Source: Peptostreptococcus russellii
Lineage (GTDB): Bacteria > Bacillota > Clostridia > Peptostreptococcales > Peptostreptococcaceae
Assembly (NCBI RefSeq): GCF_003012055.1
Contig: NZ_JYGE01000004.1
Location: 122,195-186,194, forward strand
Reading direction: 5' to 3'
Length of the DNA: 64,000 nt
Shown here: positions 27,467 through 36,210 of the stretch, piece after piece
Position numbering within the stretch: the first letter of the stretch is position 1
How the letters are laid out: each line of letters opens with the position of its first letter
The notes under the pieces: generated by a model
What the model saw: only the letters and a program-made list of their open reading frames with translations
What the model was told of the DNA's origin: nothing
Databases searched by the model: none
Position numbers and translations under genes: made by a program

Positions 27467-27483
27467 TGTTACTTTTTTGTAAC
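27467..27483. promoter_or_regulatory. WalR (YycF)-type box upstream of the cell-wall hydrolase
   Basis: The direct repeat TGTTAC-N5-TGTAAC matches the WalR consensus TGTWAH-N5-TGTWAH exactly. Further single TGTAAC hexamers lie at 27413-27418 and 27434-27439. The site is about 260 bases upstream of the NlpC/P60 start; WalRK typically controls such hydrolases. A possible -10 (TATAAA on the minus strand, 27398-27403) lies nearby, but no convincing -35 is visible. Confidence 0.5.
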
Positions 27484-27645
27484 CATGCTGTTTTCAGCTA
27501 AATTATTTTTTAATTTTCACTTAAATGTTCACTATAATTTTTATTATCCACTATATATCTGCTATTTAGAATATTACATAGTTTATTTTATTAATTTTTT
27601 TATTTATAGTTTTATAAAAATCCAGTAATCTTTTGTCTTTCTAAT

Positions 27646-27680
27646 AAAAACACGGTTGTTACTATTATGTAACAACCGTG
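27646..27680 (-). terminator. Terminator after the heavy-metal-associated-domain gene
   Basis: Perfect 12-base GC-containing stem (27651-27662 with 27669-27680), 6-base loop, five U on the minus strand. The rest of 27207-27786 holds only the hydrolase promoter region; the plus-strand frame at 27383-27628 is T-rich with no binding site and I do not call it. Confidence 0.85.
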
Positions 27681-27786
27681 TAACTTTTACCATTATACTC
27701 TTTTTTATAGCAATCAATCAATAGTTTTTTTGATTATTTTTTAAAAATATCAAAATTTCTATCTATCTTCACAAAAGTATATACTA

Positions 27787-28005
27787 TTATATAGATTTTA
27801 TTTCTTTTAATTCAAATCCCAATTCTTCGACAGCTTCTTTTAAAATACTATCTTCTATATTACTATCCATTTTTATATCTGCGTATCCTCCATCTAGATT
27901 AATCTCTATAACTTCTATACCGTCGACATCTTCTGTAAGCACAGCATTTAATCCTTTTACACAGTTTGCACAGTGCATTCCTTCTATTACAAGTCTCTTC
28001 TTCAT
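27787..28005 (-). CDS. Heavy-metal-associated domain protein (CopZ-like)
   Basis: A 72-residue single-domain protein starting MKKRLVIEGMHCANCVKGLN; the metal-binding motif GMHCANC places C12 and C15 as ligands for Cu(I) or another soft metal. The rest follows the beta-alpha-beta-beta-alpha-beta ferredoxin-like pattern of CopZ and the N-terminal domains of metal P-type ATPases. No copper ATPase or CsoR is next to it, so metal and partner are unknown. AAAAGGAGAT precedes the ATG. It has its own terminator and seems monocistronic. Confidence 0.85.
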   Translation of the reverse strand: MKKRLVIEGMHCANCVKGLNAVLTEDVDGIEVIEINLDGGYADIKMDSNIEDSILKEAVEELGFELKEIKSI

Positions 28006-28253
28006 TATAACATCTCCTTTTATTAAAATAGAATTTAACTAGATCCTAACAAGGGTTACTAATAACCACTATCATTAGTTTATCATATCATAAATTATTT
28101 TTCATCTTTAATTTATCATAGAGATGATTATTTTTTATAACTAACATTTTAGCTAGCCTTAGCTATTTAAAAGCCTTTCATAATAATTTTAGATATTTTT
28201 TCTAATTTTATATTCTATTCTAATGTATACCCGAAAATTATCTGGAATATAGA

Positions 28254-28805
28254 CTATCTATTATACAACTCTTTATATTTTCTATAGTTTTTCAAAACTT
28301 TCTCAGTATATTGAGATGTTTCTTTAAAAGGAATACTTTTTAGGGACTTGCCATCATTACTATATTTTGGTGATTTTAGCCATTTTCTAACATTTCCTGA
28401 ACCACCATTATAAGCACTTATAACTAAATGCAAATCTCCATCAAACTCTTTTTCAAGCCTACTCAAGTACCACGTACCTATCATTATATTAGTTTCTGGA
28501 TTATGTATATCTACATTTCCATTGATTTTAAGTTCTTTTGCGGCCCAAGAAGCTGTAAGATTTGTTATTTGCATCAAGCCTGAAGCCCCTTTTCTAGATA
28601 CAGCATCTGGATTAAATTTGCTTTCTGTTTTTATTACACTATAGACCAAGTATTTATCCACATTGTACTTTTCAGAATAGTGCTCAACATAATTAGAATA
28701 TTCTATAGGATAAAACCTTCTCTCAATACTTTCATAGTTTACGCACAAGACAAGAATCAATAATAAAATTGAGATCAGAGTGACTTTATTGCGTATATTT
28801 TTCAA
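28254..28805 (-). CDS. Lytic transglycosylase (SLT family)
   Basis: A 183-residue protein with an N-terminal signal anchor (about 8-24) and a lysozyme-like SLT domain: catalytic E61 in VIKTESKFNPDAVSRKGASG, the LMQI motif that follows, and AYNGGSGNVRKWL toward the C terminus. It cleaves the MurNAc-GlcNAc bond with formation of 1,6-anhydro-muramic acid. Start is TTG at 28805 behind GGAGGAAT. One base separates it from coaE; the polA-coaE-slt order is common in Clostridia. Confidence 0.88.
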   Translation of the reverse strand: MKNIRNKVTLISILLLILVLCVNYESIERRFYPIEYSNYVEHYSEKYNVDKYLVYSVIKTESKFNPDAVSRKGASGLMQITNLTASWAAKELKINGNVDIHNPETNIMIGTWYLSRLEKEFDGDLHLVISAYNGGSGNVRKWLKSPKYSNDGKSLKSIPFKETSQYTEKVLKNYRKYKELYNR

Positions 28806-28806
28806 G

Positions 28807-29412
28807 CTATATTCCTCCGCCTTCTAACATCCATGCCCTAATCTTAAGCATGAGCTTTATAACATTGTCCTTTAAATCTTCTCTCGTGTAGGAATTATCT
28901 ATTATATAATCTGCACGCTTTATCTTCTTTTCCTGACTCATCTGACTGTTTATTCTTTTAGTTGCTTCATCTTTTGATAGATTATCTCTAAGCATTACCC
29001 TTTTAAGCTGCTCTTTCTCATCACAATAGACTACAATCACTTTGTCCACCATATCTTCAAATCCAGCTTCATAAAGCAACGCTGCATCAACTACAGCAAT
29101 TTCATTTTTTTCTTGATATTTAGACAAACGTTCTTCTATAATAGATTTTATTTTTTTGTGAGTTATTTGGTTTAATTTTTTTAGTTTATCCTCATTATAG
29201 AAAACCAACTCACCTAGCTTTTTTCTATTTATTTCGCCATTATCTATTGCATCATAAAAAAACTTTCTCATTTCCATCATAACATCTTCATTCTTATATA
29301 TTTCTCTAGATATTAAATCCGCATCTATTATATGAATTCCACGCTTTTCTAGTTCTTTGGAAACACTGCTCTTTCCACAAGCTATATTGCCTGTCAAGCC
29401 TATCTTTAACAC
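28807..29412 (-). CDS. coaE: Dephospho-CoA kinase
   Basis: A kinase of about 201 residues that phosphorylates the 3'-hydroxyl of dephospho-CoA, the last step of CoA synthesis. The P-loop IGLTGNIACGKSSVSKEL lies at the N terminus, and IIDADLISREIY (substrate-binding DADxIxR), VVDAALLYEAGFE and VMLRDNLSKDEATKRINSQM follow. The longest frame starts at a TTG at 29451 with no binding site; GTG at 29412 lies 8 bases behind GGGG and directly before the conserved start of the fold, so I chose it. Confidence 0.9.
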   Translation of the reverse strand: MLKIGLTGNIACGKSSVSKELEKRGIHIIDADLISREIYKNEDVMMEMRKFFYDAIDNGEINRKKLGELVFYNEDKLKKLNQITHKKIKSIIEERLSKYQEKNEIAVVDAALLYEAGFEDMVDKVIVVYCDEKEQLKRVMLRDNLSKDEATKRINSQMSQEKKIKRADYIIDNSYTREDLKDNVIKLMLKIRAWMLEGGGI

Positions 29413-29612
29413 TCTTTCATCCCCGCCCAATTCACTTTTTATTTTATTCAAATAGCAAAGCCATCTTTGAGAGCAAGGTATAATTCTCTAATTATTCTAA
29501 TTAAAGAAGCTTTATACATTACTTTTTAAAAATGGCTAGTCAACTATAGAATACTTCTATTATTATATCAAATCTTTCTCATATTTTTTAGTATTTTAGT
29601 AATTTTTATTAT

Positions 29613-32264
29613 TTATTTTGTTTCATACCAAGATTCACCGACATTTAAATCTACATCTAAATGAACCTTAAGATTTACTGCATTTTCCATTTCAGATTTC
29701 AATAATTCTACAACCCTGTCAATCTCTTGCTCACTAGCTTCAACTATCAACTCATCATGCACTTGAAGAATAAGCTTAGATTCTAATTCTTCTTCTTTTA
29801 ATCTATTATATACATTTACCATAGCAATCTTTATTATATCAGCTGCACTGCCCTGTATAGGAGCATTCATAGCAGCCCTCTTGCCTCTATTTTTATCTAT
29901 AAAGTTGCTAGACTTGATTTCAGGTATATATCTTCTTCTGTTAAACATAGTTGTTGAATATCCCTTTTCTTCTGCTGAAGATACTATATAATCCATAAAT
30001 CCCTTTATTCTTCCATACTTGGCAAAGTAACTAGCAATATAATCTTTGGCCTTTTTTTGTGATATTCCTAAATCCTTTGCTAGACCAAAATCACTCTTTC
30101 CGTAAATAATCCCAAAGTTTACTGCCTTGGCTGCACTTCTAAGCTCAGGAGTTACGTCTTCAGAGTTTACCCCAAACACTTGTGATGCTGTTTTTCTATG
30201 TATATCCTCTCCACTTTCAAAGGCTTCTATCATATGTTCATCTTCACTCATATGAGCCAATACTCTTAATTCTACCTGAGAGTAGTCGGCATCAACTAGC
30301 TTTTTACCTTCTTCAGATATAAATACTTTTCTAATTTGTCTTCCCATAGATGTTCTTACAGGTATGTTTTGCATATTAGGATCAGTTGATGATATTCTCC
30401 CTGTAGTCGCTATAGTTTGATTAAATGAAGAATGTATTCTGCCATCTATAGGATTTACCAGTGACTTAATTCCATCTATATATGTAGACTTTAATTTTAC
30501 TACACTTCTATACTCTGTGATTAAGTCTATTATTGGATGCTTATCCCTAAGCTTTTCCAAAACTTCTGCATTTGTAGAATATCCCGTCTTTGTTTTTTTA
30601 ATTACTGGAAGCTCTAGTTTTTCAAACAAAACTACACCTAGTTGCTTAGGAGAATTCACATTGAACTCCTCACCTGAGTATTCAAATACTTTTTTTTCTG
30701 TAGTTTTTATAATTTCATCAAACTCAGCTCCGAGACTATCTATTATATCTTTATCTGTATAAATTCCTTCATACTCCATATCTCCAAGGACTTCTATTAA
30801 AGGCATTTCTACATCATAAAAAAGCATCTCCATATCATCGTCTTTAATTATTTGCTTCATCTTATCAATCACATTTATTACAGTATTTATCATTCCCTCT
30901 GCATATTGATCTAGCTTTTCTACTTCCACATCTGGATAATCAACTGCCTTTGCTCCCTTACCCAATAATTCTTCTTTTGAAGTAACCTTTTTATACAAAT
31001 ATTTATTTGCTATTATATCAAAGTCATATGATGTTGATGATTTTGAGTCTATAATATACTCTGCAATAGATACATCAAATGCCATTGGATCTAATTCAAT
31101 GCCATAAGGACGAAGTGCAATATAATCTTGCTTTAGCTCATATCCTATCTTTTCTATATTAGAATCTTCTAATACTTCTTTTATCTTTAATATATCATCT
31201 CCGTCTAAATAGTATATTAGCTTTGCATCCAGAGATAGATATGTCTTATATATATTTTTTTCTAATATATTTCCAGCCTTAGAGAAAGTCTTTATACAAA
31301 GTCTAGAACTCTTTTTTGCATCCTCTATAAACTTATCTATATTTTCAAGCTTTCTTATATCAATAGCCTCTTCTTCTATATCTTCATTTGATAGCTCACT
31401 AACTCTCGAAATTAGACTAGTAAACTTCAACTCTTGAAATTCCTTTATTATATCTGAAAGTTCAAAATCTCCAAACTCCATACTATCAATATCAAAATCT
31501 ATAGGAACATCTCTTATTATTGTAGCAAGATCTTTACTCATTATAGCTTCTTTTTGATTTTCTTCAACCTTTTTCTTCTGTGCTCCCTTTAATTGATCTA
31601 TATTATCCAATACACCTTCAACACTTCCGTATTTTGTTAAAAGCTTAATTCCCGTCTTTTCACCAACACCTGGTATTCCCGGAATATTGTCTGACTTATC
31701 TCCCATCAATCCCTTAAGATCAATAAATTGACTTGGAGTGAGACCATATCTTTCCATAACTGTCTCTGTATTGTACTCTTCTACCTCAGCTATTCCCTTT
31801 TTGGTAATCAGTACAGTTGTGTCATCTGATGCTAGCTGTATTGCATCTTTATCACCAGTTACTATATATACCTTGTATCCATTCTCTTGTCCTTCTAGCG
31901 ATAGTGTTCCTAGAATATCATCTGCTTCATACCCTTCTATTTCTTTTCTATCTATATTCATCTTATCCAAAACATTCTTTAAAGGCTGCATTTGCATAGC
32001 AAGTTCTGATGGCATTTTTTTTCTACCTGCCTTGTAATCATCGTATGCCTTATGCCTAAAAGTTGGCGCCTTCAAATCGAAAGCAACAGATATATGAGTT
32101 GGTTTATAATCTTTTATCATCTTAAACATCATTGTTAAAAATCCATAAATTGCATTAGTCTGAAGTCCTTCTCCATTATCCATAGGCGGAAGTGCAAAAA
32201 ATGCCCTATTTATAATAGAATTTCCATCAATTAATAGTAATATTTTATTTTCTTTATTTGTCAT
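29613..32264 (-). CDS. polA: DNA polymerase I
   Basis: An 883-residue family A polymerase used in Okazaki fragment maturation and repair. The N-terminal 5'-3' exonuclease is intact (LLIDGNSIINRAFFALPP, EADDILGTL, GLMGDKSDNIPGIPGVGEKT). The middle 3'-5' proofreading-like domain lacks the DxE residues (LCIKTFSKAG where DTET is expected), as in Bacillus-type PolI, so it is probably inactive. Polymerase motifs A (VDADYSQVELRVLAHMS), B (RSAAKAVNFGIIYGKS) and C (LQVHDELIVEA) are complete. The ATG at 32264 is better spaced behind GGGG than the ATG at 32276. coaE and slt follow downstream. Confidence 0.95.
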   Translation of the reverse strand: MTNKENKILLLIDGNSIINRAFFALPPMDNGEGLQTNAIYGFLTMMFKMIKDYKPTHISVAFDLKAPTFRHKAYDDYKAGRKKMPSELAMQMQPLKNVLDKMNIDRKEIEGYEADDILGTLSLEGQENGYKVYIVTGDKDAIQLASDDTTVLITKKGIAEVEEYNTETVMERYGLTPSQFIDLKGLMGDKSDNIPGIPGVGEKTGIKLLTKYGSVEGVLDNIDQLKGAQKKKVEENQKEAIMSKDLATIIRDVPIDFDIDSMEFGDFELSDIIKEFQELKFTSLISRVSELSNEDIEEEAIDIRKLENIDKFIEDAKKSSRLCIKTFSKAGNILEKNIYKTYLSLDAKLIYYLDGDDILKIKEVLEDSNIEKIGYELKQDYIALRPYGIELDPMAFDVSIAEYIIDSKSSTSYDFDIIANKYLYKKVTSKEELLGKGAKAVDYPDVEVEKLDQYAEGMINTVINVIDKMKQIIKDDDMEMLFYDVEMPLIEVLGDMEYEGIYTDKDIIDSLGAEFDEIIKTTEKKVFEYSGEEFNVNSPKQLGVVLFEKLELPVIKKTKTGYSTNAEVLEKLRDKHPIIDLITEYRSVVKLKSTYIDGIKSLVNPIDGRIHSSFNQTIATTGRISSTDPNMQNIPVRTSMGRQIRKVFISEEGKKLVDADYSQVELRVLAHMSEDEHMIEAFESGEDIHRKTASQVFGVNSEDVTPELRSAAKAVNFGIIYGKSDFGLAKDLGISQKKAKDYIASYFAKYGRIKGFMDYIVSSAEEKGYSTTMFNRRRYIPEIKSSNFIDKNRGKRAAMNAPIQGSAADIIKIAMVNVYNRLKEEELESKLILQVHDELIVEASEQEIDRVVELLKSEMENAVNLKVHLDVDLNVGESWYETK

Positions 32265-32493
32265 AATTTTCCCCATTTCCTTAGTTTTTATCTTTTTATA
32301 TTATCATCTCTTAAATCTATCAACTAGATTATACCACAAATAATACTCATTGAATTTTTAAATTCTTTTTTAGTTTCTATCTTGTTTTTTTAAAAAAAGT
32401 ATGATATTATATTACATGTACTTAGAAGTACTTAATTTTTTAGTGTTTTCCGCTATTTTATAAATTTTTTTATGAAAAACACAATTTAAATAA

Positions 32494-32577
32494 GCCGCTA
32501 TGGCGGAATTGGCAGACGCACAGGATTCAAAATCCTGCGGTAGCAATATCGTGCCGGTTCGACCCCGGCTAGCGGCA
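32494..32577 (+). tRNA. tRNA-Leu (anticodon CAA)
   Basis: Cloverleaf of class II type: acceptor stem GCCGCTA pairs with TAGCGGC, discriminator A at 32577, D-loop region TGGCGGAATTGGCAGACGCA, anticodon loop TTCAAAA giving CAA, a long variable arm, and the T-loop GGTTCGACC. The 3' CCA is not encoded. A short stem-loop follows. Confidence 0.95.
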
Positions 32578-32586
32578 TTTATTACC

Positions 32587-32626
32587 AAAGCCATAAGGGA
32601 AGAGTTCTTTCTTTATGGCTTTTGTT
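32587..32626 (+). terminator. Terminator after tRNA-Leu
   Basis: Stem 32587-32596 with 32613-32622 (10 bases, perfect), 16-base loop, followed by a short interrupted T run (TTTTGTT). Confidence 0.65.
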
Positions 32627-32780
32627 CTGTATAATTATAATTTTTACCAAAATATGCTTTTAAAAGTATTTAACTTTTAGTATTATATATATTAATAGAA
32701 GAAAACTATTATTAACATTTTGTTTATCTATGAATATATAGTATAATTGTACTATAATATAATTTTATGGAGGTATACTA

Positions 32781-33707
32781 ATGGATATAAAACAACTGGA
32801 AGTTTTTGTTGCTGTAGCTAAGCATAAAAGTTTCTCAAAGGCAGCTAGGGAACTTTTTCTAACACAGCCAACTGTTAGTTCACATATTCAAAATCTGGAA
32901 AGTGAAATGCAGACAGTGTTGTTAAATAGAAATAACAAAACAATAACTCTTACAGATTCGGGCAATATTCTTTACAATCATGCAATTGTTATATTGAATG
33001 ACTGTAAAAAGGCAGTGTATGATATAAAGGAATACTCAGGTAGAATTGAAGGCAGTTTAAATATTGTTTGTAGCTCCATTCCTGAGACATACATATTTCC
33101 AAAGTTTCTAAGTAACTTCTGTGACAGGTATCCTAATATAACTTTTACAATTAATCATTGTAATTCAAATCTAGTTATACCTGAAATTTTAAGTGAAAGA
33201 GTTACTTTTGGTATAGTAGGCTCTAAACTCAAACATCCTCACATCGAATACTCTGACTTTATAAATGATGAGTTGCTTCTTATATGTCCAAATGACTGTA
33301 AATTAGATGTAGATCAGGACGGATATATTGATATAGAGAATCTTAAAAAATTAACTTTTCTTATGAGAAAAGAAGGATCTGGAACTAGAAATGTCATTGT
33401 CAAAACTTTAAATTCGAGTCCAGTAACCTTCTCTAGCCTTAAGGTTAGAGCTAATGTAGAGTCAAATGATGCTATTATTCAAATGGTAAAAGAAGGGCTA
33501 GGATGCTCATTTGCATCTCAAATATCTGTACAAGATATGATTGATAGAAATGAACTAAAGGGGTATAGAATAAAGGGATATAAGTTTGATAGAAACTTCT
33601 ATTTTCTATTCTCGAAAAAAAAGGTGTTTACTCCAACGGAGAAAAAATTTCTGGAGTTCTTTGAAGAGTTCTATGGCATAAGTATCAATGAAGATACTTC
33701 TTTGTAA
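32781..33707 (+). CDS. LysR-family transcriptional regulator
   Basis: A 308-residue LysR-type regulator: winged helix-turn-helix in residues 1-60 (KSFSKAARELFLTQPTVSSH) and a periplasmic-binding-like effector domain from about 90. The sequence around IEGSLNIVCSSIPETYIFPK resembles the CysB/CysL-like branch, and from memory also the LysR subfamily linked to selenium metabolism in Clostridia, but no target gene sits beside it to confirm this. GGAGGTAT precedes the ATG, and a strong bidirectional terminator follows. The gene stands alone on the plus strand. Confidence 0.85.
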   Translation: MDIKQLEVFVAVAKHKSFSKAARELFLTQPTVSSHIQNLESEMQTVLLNRNNKTITLTDSGNILYNHAIVILNDCKKAVYDIKEYSGRIEGSLNIVCSSIPETYIFPKFLSNFCDRYPNITFTINHCNSNLVIPEILSERVTFGIVGSKLKHPHIEYSDFINDELLLICPNDCKLDVDQDGYIDIENLKKLTFLMRKEGSGTRNVIVKTLNSSPVTFSSLKVRANVESNDAIIQMVKEGLGCSFASQISVQDMIDRNELKGYRIKGYKFDRNFYFLFSKKKVFTPTEKKFLEFFEEFYGISINEDTSL

Positions 33708-33794
33708 ATACTTATTTTAGATTTTTTTAAAACAAATTATCTACATTTTAATATGTAGAGTTTTATAGTGTATTTTAACTAAATATTTTTTAAT

Positions 33795-33855
33795 AAAAAG
33801 CCACATTATGCGTAAGTAGTATTTTCAATACTCTTTATGCATAATGTGGCTTTTT
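33795..33855. terminator. Bidirectional terminator between LysR and DUF896 genes
   Basis: Perfect 17-base arms (33795-33811 with 33839-33855) flanked by A and T runs on both sides, with a 27-base loop; serves converging transcripts. Confidence 0.9.
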
Positions 33856-33885
33856 AGTTTATTTTTCTAATATTTTATCTACTAC

Positions 33886-34125
33886 TTATACTTCTACAGT
33901 TTCTTCAATTTCTACTGTTACTTCTTCAACCTCTTCATCAGGATGAACAACCTTTATATTACTTAACTGTTGTCTAAATCCTGCTCTGAAATTTTCTAGA
34001 AATTCTTTTCTCAAAATACCTCTTTCTTTTTCTTCACTTGATGTAAGTTTTCTTTCCTTGGCAAACTTTGCCAATTCATTTATTCTTGCTAATTTATCTT
34101 TATCGAATTCATTTATCATATCCAT
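33886..34125 (-). CDS. DUF896/UPF0291 family small protein (YnzC-like)
   Basis: A 79-residue acidic protein. Residues 1-60 match the DUF896 two-helix domain (ARINELAKFAKERKLTSSEE, then EFLENFRAGFRQQLSNIKV), followed by a Glu/Val-rich tail. Bacillus YnzC belongs to this family and is linked to the SOS-induced yneAB locus, but its function is not well defined. It is a stand-alone gene here with a strong TAGGAGG site. Confidence 0.85.
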   Translation of the reverse strand: MDMINEFDKDKLARINELAKFAKERKLTSSEEKERGILRKEFLENFRAGFRQQLSNIKVVHPDEEVEEVTVEIEETVEV

Positions 34126-34235
34126 AGTTATACCTCCTAAACTCTGTCTTCCGAACTACATTATACTACACCTTATAGATTTTTGCTATATATTTTTTAT
34201 TTTAATATTTGTATATAAGAATTAGATCTTTAGAC

Positions 34236-35663
34236 TTACTGCAAGTCTGAGTTGCTTTTTATTGAAAGCGTATTAAACTCTTTATAAAAATCATCCAAGT
34301 TATCAGCTATTATATCTACAGCCTCCTTAACTCTTTCTACAGACTCCCTAGCAATATTTATTCTAAAAAACCTATCATCTATCTCATTGTCAAAATAAAT
34401 AGATCCTGGTTGCAAAACAACTCTTTTCTTCAGCATGAAGTCTACAAAGTCTCTAGAAAAATATCCCCTACTCAATTCAATAAAAAAGTTAATGCCTCCA
34501 TCAGTTTTAATAACTTTTAACCTTTGCCCTAGTCTTTTATTTATATAGGAATAACATTCAATAAATTTTTTAGTGTATATTTTTTCCACTGTTGAAATAT
34601 GCTTTTTCCAATCAAACTTATCCATATAGTAGTATAAGGATTTCTGAATCAAAGTAGATGTTGATATATCAGAATTATATTTTGATAACATAGCTCTGTT
34701 CATAAGCTCAGTAGGAATATCCATCACACCTACTCGTAAGCCTGGCATAAGTATTTTAGAGAAACTCTTTATATAGATTACTCTATTGTACTTATCATAA
34801 CTTTTTAGAGTTCTATTATTGCTTGAAAGAAACTTAAAGTCACTTATGAAGTCATCTTCTAATATATAAAACTCATATTCCTCTGCAAGCTCTATTAACT
34901 TTTTTTTCTTACTTTCTGAATATGTTATACCAGTTGGATTTTGAAAGTTAGGCATTACATATATCATCTTTGGTCTGATTTTATCTAACTTTAATTTTAA
35001 AACACCAATATCTATACCGTCTTCCAACATTGGTATTGGAACTAACTTTGATCCCCTACTCTTTAAAACGTCTATAGCACCTGCATAAGTTGGTTCCTCA
35101 ATAAAAACAATATCAGAGTAATTTATAAGAGTTTTGGCAACTATGTCTATTCCTTGCTGTGCACCAGATATTATCATCAAATTCTCTGAACTAGTATTTA
35201 TATTGAAGTTTTTCAAATATCTTACCATAAGCTCTTTTAGGTCACTTATGCCATTTCCCTCATCATAATTGAATATACTTGCATCATCTTCTTCGAGGGC
35301 CATATTTATAGCCTTTTTAAAATCTTCTATAGGAAATATCTCCGGTGATGGATTTCCGCTATCCAGCCTATAAAATTTATCATCCTCATCTAAATCCCTC
35401 TTAGAATAACCATTACTTTTGCTTGATATGAAAGTCCCACTTCCAACTCTCTTATTTACATAACCGTCTGACTCTAGTAACTCATAAGCCTTTACTACTG
35501 TTACATTATTTACTTCCAAAAAACTTGCTAACTTTCTTATAGGTGGTAATTTATCATTTGAATTTAACTTGTCTTCCAGTATCATTGATTTTATATTATT
35601 GTAAATCTGTATATACTTACATTCATTACCAGAAAAATCTACCTTGTAATCCTCAAACTCCAT
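34236..35663 (-). CDS. MocR/PdxR-type regulator (GntR HTH fused to aminotransferase domain)
   Basis: A 475-residue two-domain protein. Residues 10-80 form a GntR-type winged helix (LPPIRKLASFLEVNNVTVVK). Residues 105-460 form a fold type I aminotransferase domain with the PLP lysine in YIKSFSKILMPGLRVG (about 300) and the upstream MPNFQNPTGITYSESK. MocR proteins mostly act as PLP-dependent regulators of B6, GABA or amino-acid genes rather than as enzymes. No target is next to it; the gene upstream on the same strand is 6S RNA. GGGGGAT precedes the ATG. Confidence 0.88.
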   Translation of the reverse strand: MEFEDYKVDFSGNECKYIQIYNNIKSMILEDKLNSNDKLPPIRKLASFLEVNNVTVVKAYELLESDGYVNKRVGSGTFISSKSNGYSKRDLDEDDKFYRLDSGNPSPEIFPIEDFKKAINMALEEDDASIFNYDEGNGISDLKELMVRYLKNFNINTSSENLMIISGAQQGIDIVAKTLINYSDIVFIEEPTYAGAIDVLKSRGSKLVPIPMLEDGIDIGVLKLKLDKIRPKMIYVMPNFQNPTGITYSESKKKKLIELAEEYEFYILEDDFISDFKFLSSNNRTLKSYDKYNRVIYIKSFSKILMPGLRVGVMDIPTELMNRAMLSKYNSDISTSTLIQKSLYYYMDKFDWKKHISTVEKIYTKKFIECYSYINKRLGQRLKVIKTDGGINFFIELSRGYFSRDFVDFMLKKRVVLQPGSIYFDNEIDDRFFRINIARESVERVKEAVDIIADNLDDFYKEFNTLSIKSNSDLQ

Positions 35664-35801
35664 AAATATCCCCCTTTATCAATATATTAAATATCTTTTA
35701 TATGAGCCATAATGACATATATATTCTTTATTATTCCTATAGATATAAATATTTTTTTAAATACTTATATAAACTATAACACAATTACTTAAATATTAAA
35801 T

Positions 35802-36019
35802 AAAAAATAAAAGTGTTGCCATAAGACAACACCTTTACTCCCAAAACACCGTAGGCTAATTAAATTCACACCCGAGAATCACCCAGGTGGGTGACCCGCC
35901 ATATATTTTCCGAATTCCTAAATGCAATATTTAGGCTTTTCTTACTCGTATATGAACGATGTCTCCCGTATTACAAATGTAGGTTGAACTTACATATAAC
36001 CTTGTCGTATGTTCTAGCT
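35802..36019 (-). ncRNA. ssrS: 6S RNA (regulator of RNA polymerase holoenzyme)
   Basis: Called from structure and conserved bases. A closing stem pairs GAGACAUCG (35957-35965) with CGGUGUUUU (35843-35851), all nine pairs allowed. The 3' strand reads AGCCUACGGUG (35847-35857), closely matching the E. coli 6S element AGCCUGCGGCG, and the 5' strand GGGAGACAUCGUUC parallels it. Inner hairpins are at 35917-35935 (CCUAAAU/AUUUAGG) and 35879-35894 (UCACCC/GGGUGA). It has its own promoter upstream and ends in an intrinsic terminator (35813-35832 plus a U tract). 6S RNA mimics an open promoter and sequesters RNA polymerase in stationary phase. The 5' end is estimated from the promoter. Confidence 0.8.
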
Positions 36020-36027
36020 ATATATAC

Positions 36028-36056
36028 ATTATATACCAAAACACAAATTTTTTAAA
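36028..36056 (-). promoter_or_regulatory. Promoter of 6S RNA
   Basis: Perfect -10 TATAAT on the minus strand at 36028-36033, with a TTTAAA -35-like hexamer 17 bases upstream. Transcription would begin near 36019. The remaining bases up to 36210 show nothing further. Confidence 0.65.
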
Positions 36057-36210
36057 GTTTTTTTGTATTTTTTTTCTTAAATAATGTTTTTTATTTTAAA
36101 ATTTATATCATCAATCATAAATAAACTTAATTTTATTCGTTTTTCAAAGTATATTGTTAATTAACTAAATAATTGTATATAGCTTCTCTTATATAATTAC
36201 AAATATGATT

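Noticed and set aside
27383..27628. Plus-strand frame of 81 codons in the region upstream of the hydrolase
   Set aside because: T-rich, Phe/Tyr-rich, no binding site, and it overlaps the WalR-type box and promoter region.
32418..32431. Palindrome GTACTTAGAAGTAC upstream of polA and tRNA-Leu
   Set aside because: It does not match LexA or another operator I recognise and has no supporting second site.
32412..32594. Minus-strand frame across tRNA-Leu
   Set aside because: Covers the tRNA gene antisense; no independent coding signal.
35879..35900. T-box leader suggested by GGTGGGTGACCC on the plus strand
   Set aside because: No specifier stem or antiterminator follows and no plus-strand gene is downstream; the minus-strand reading as 6S RNA explains the whole structure.
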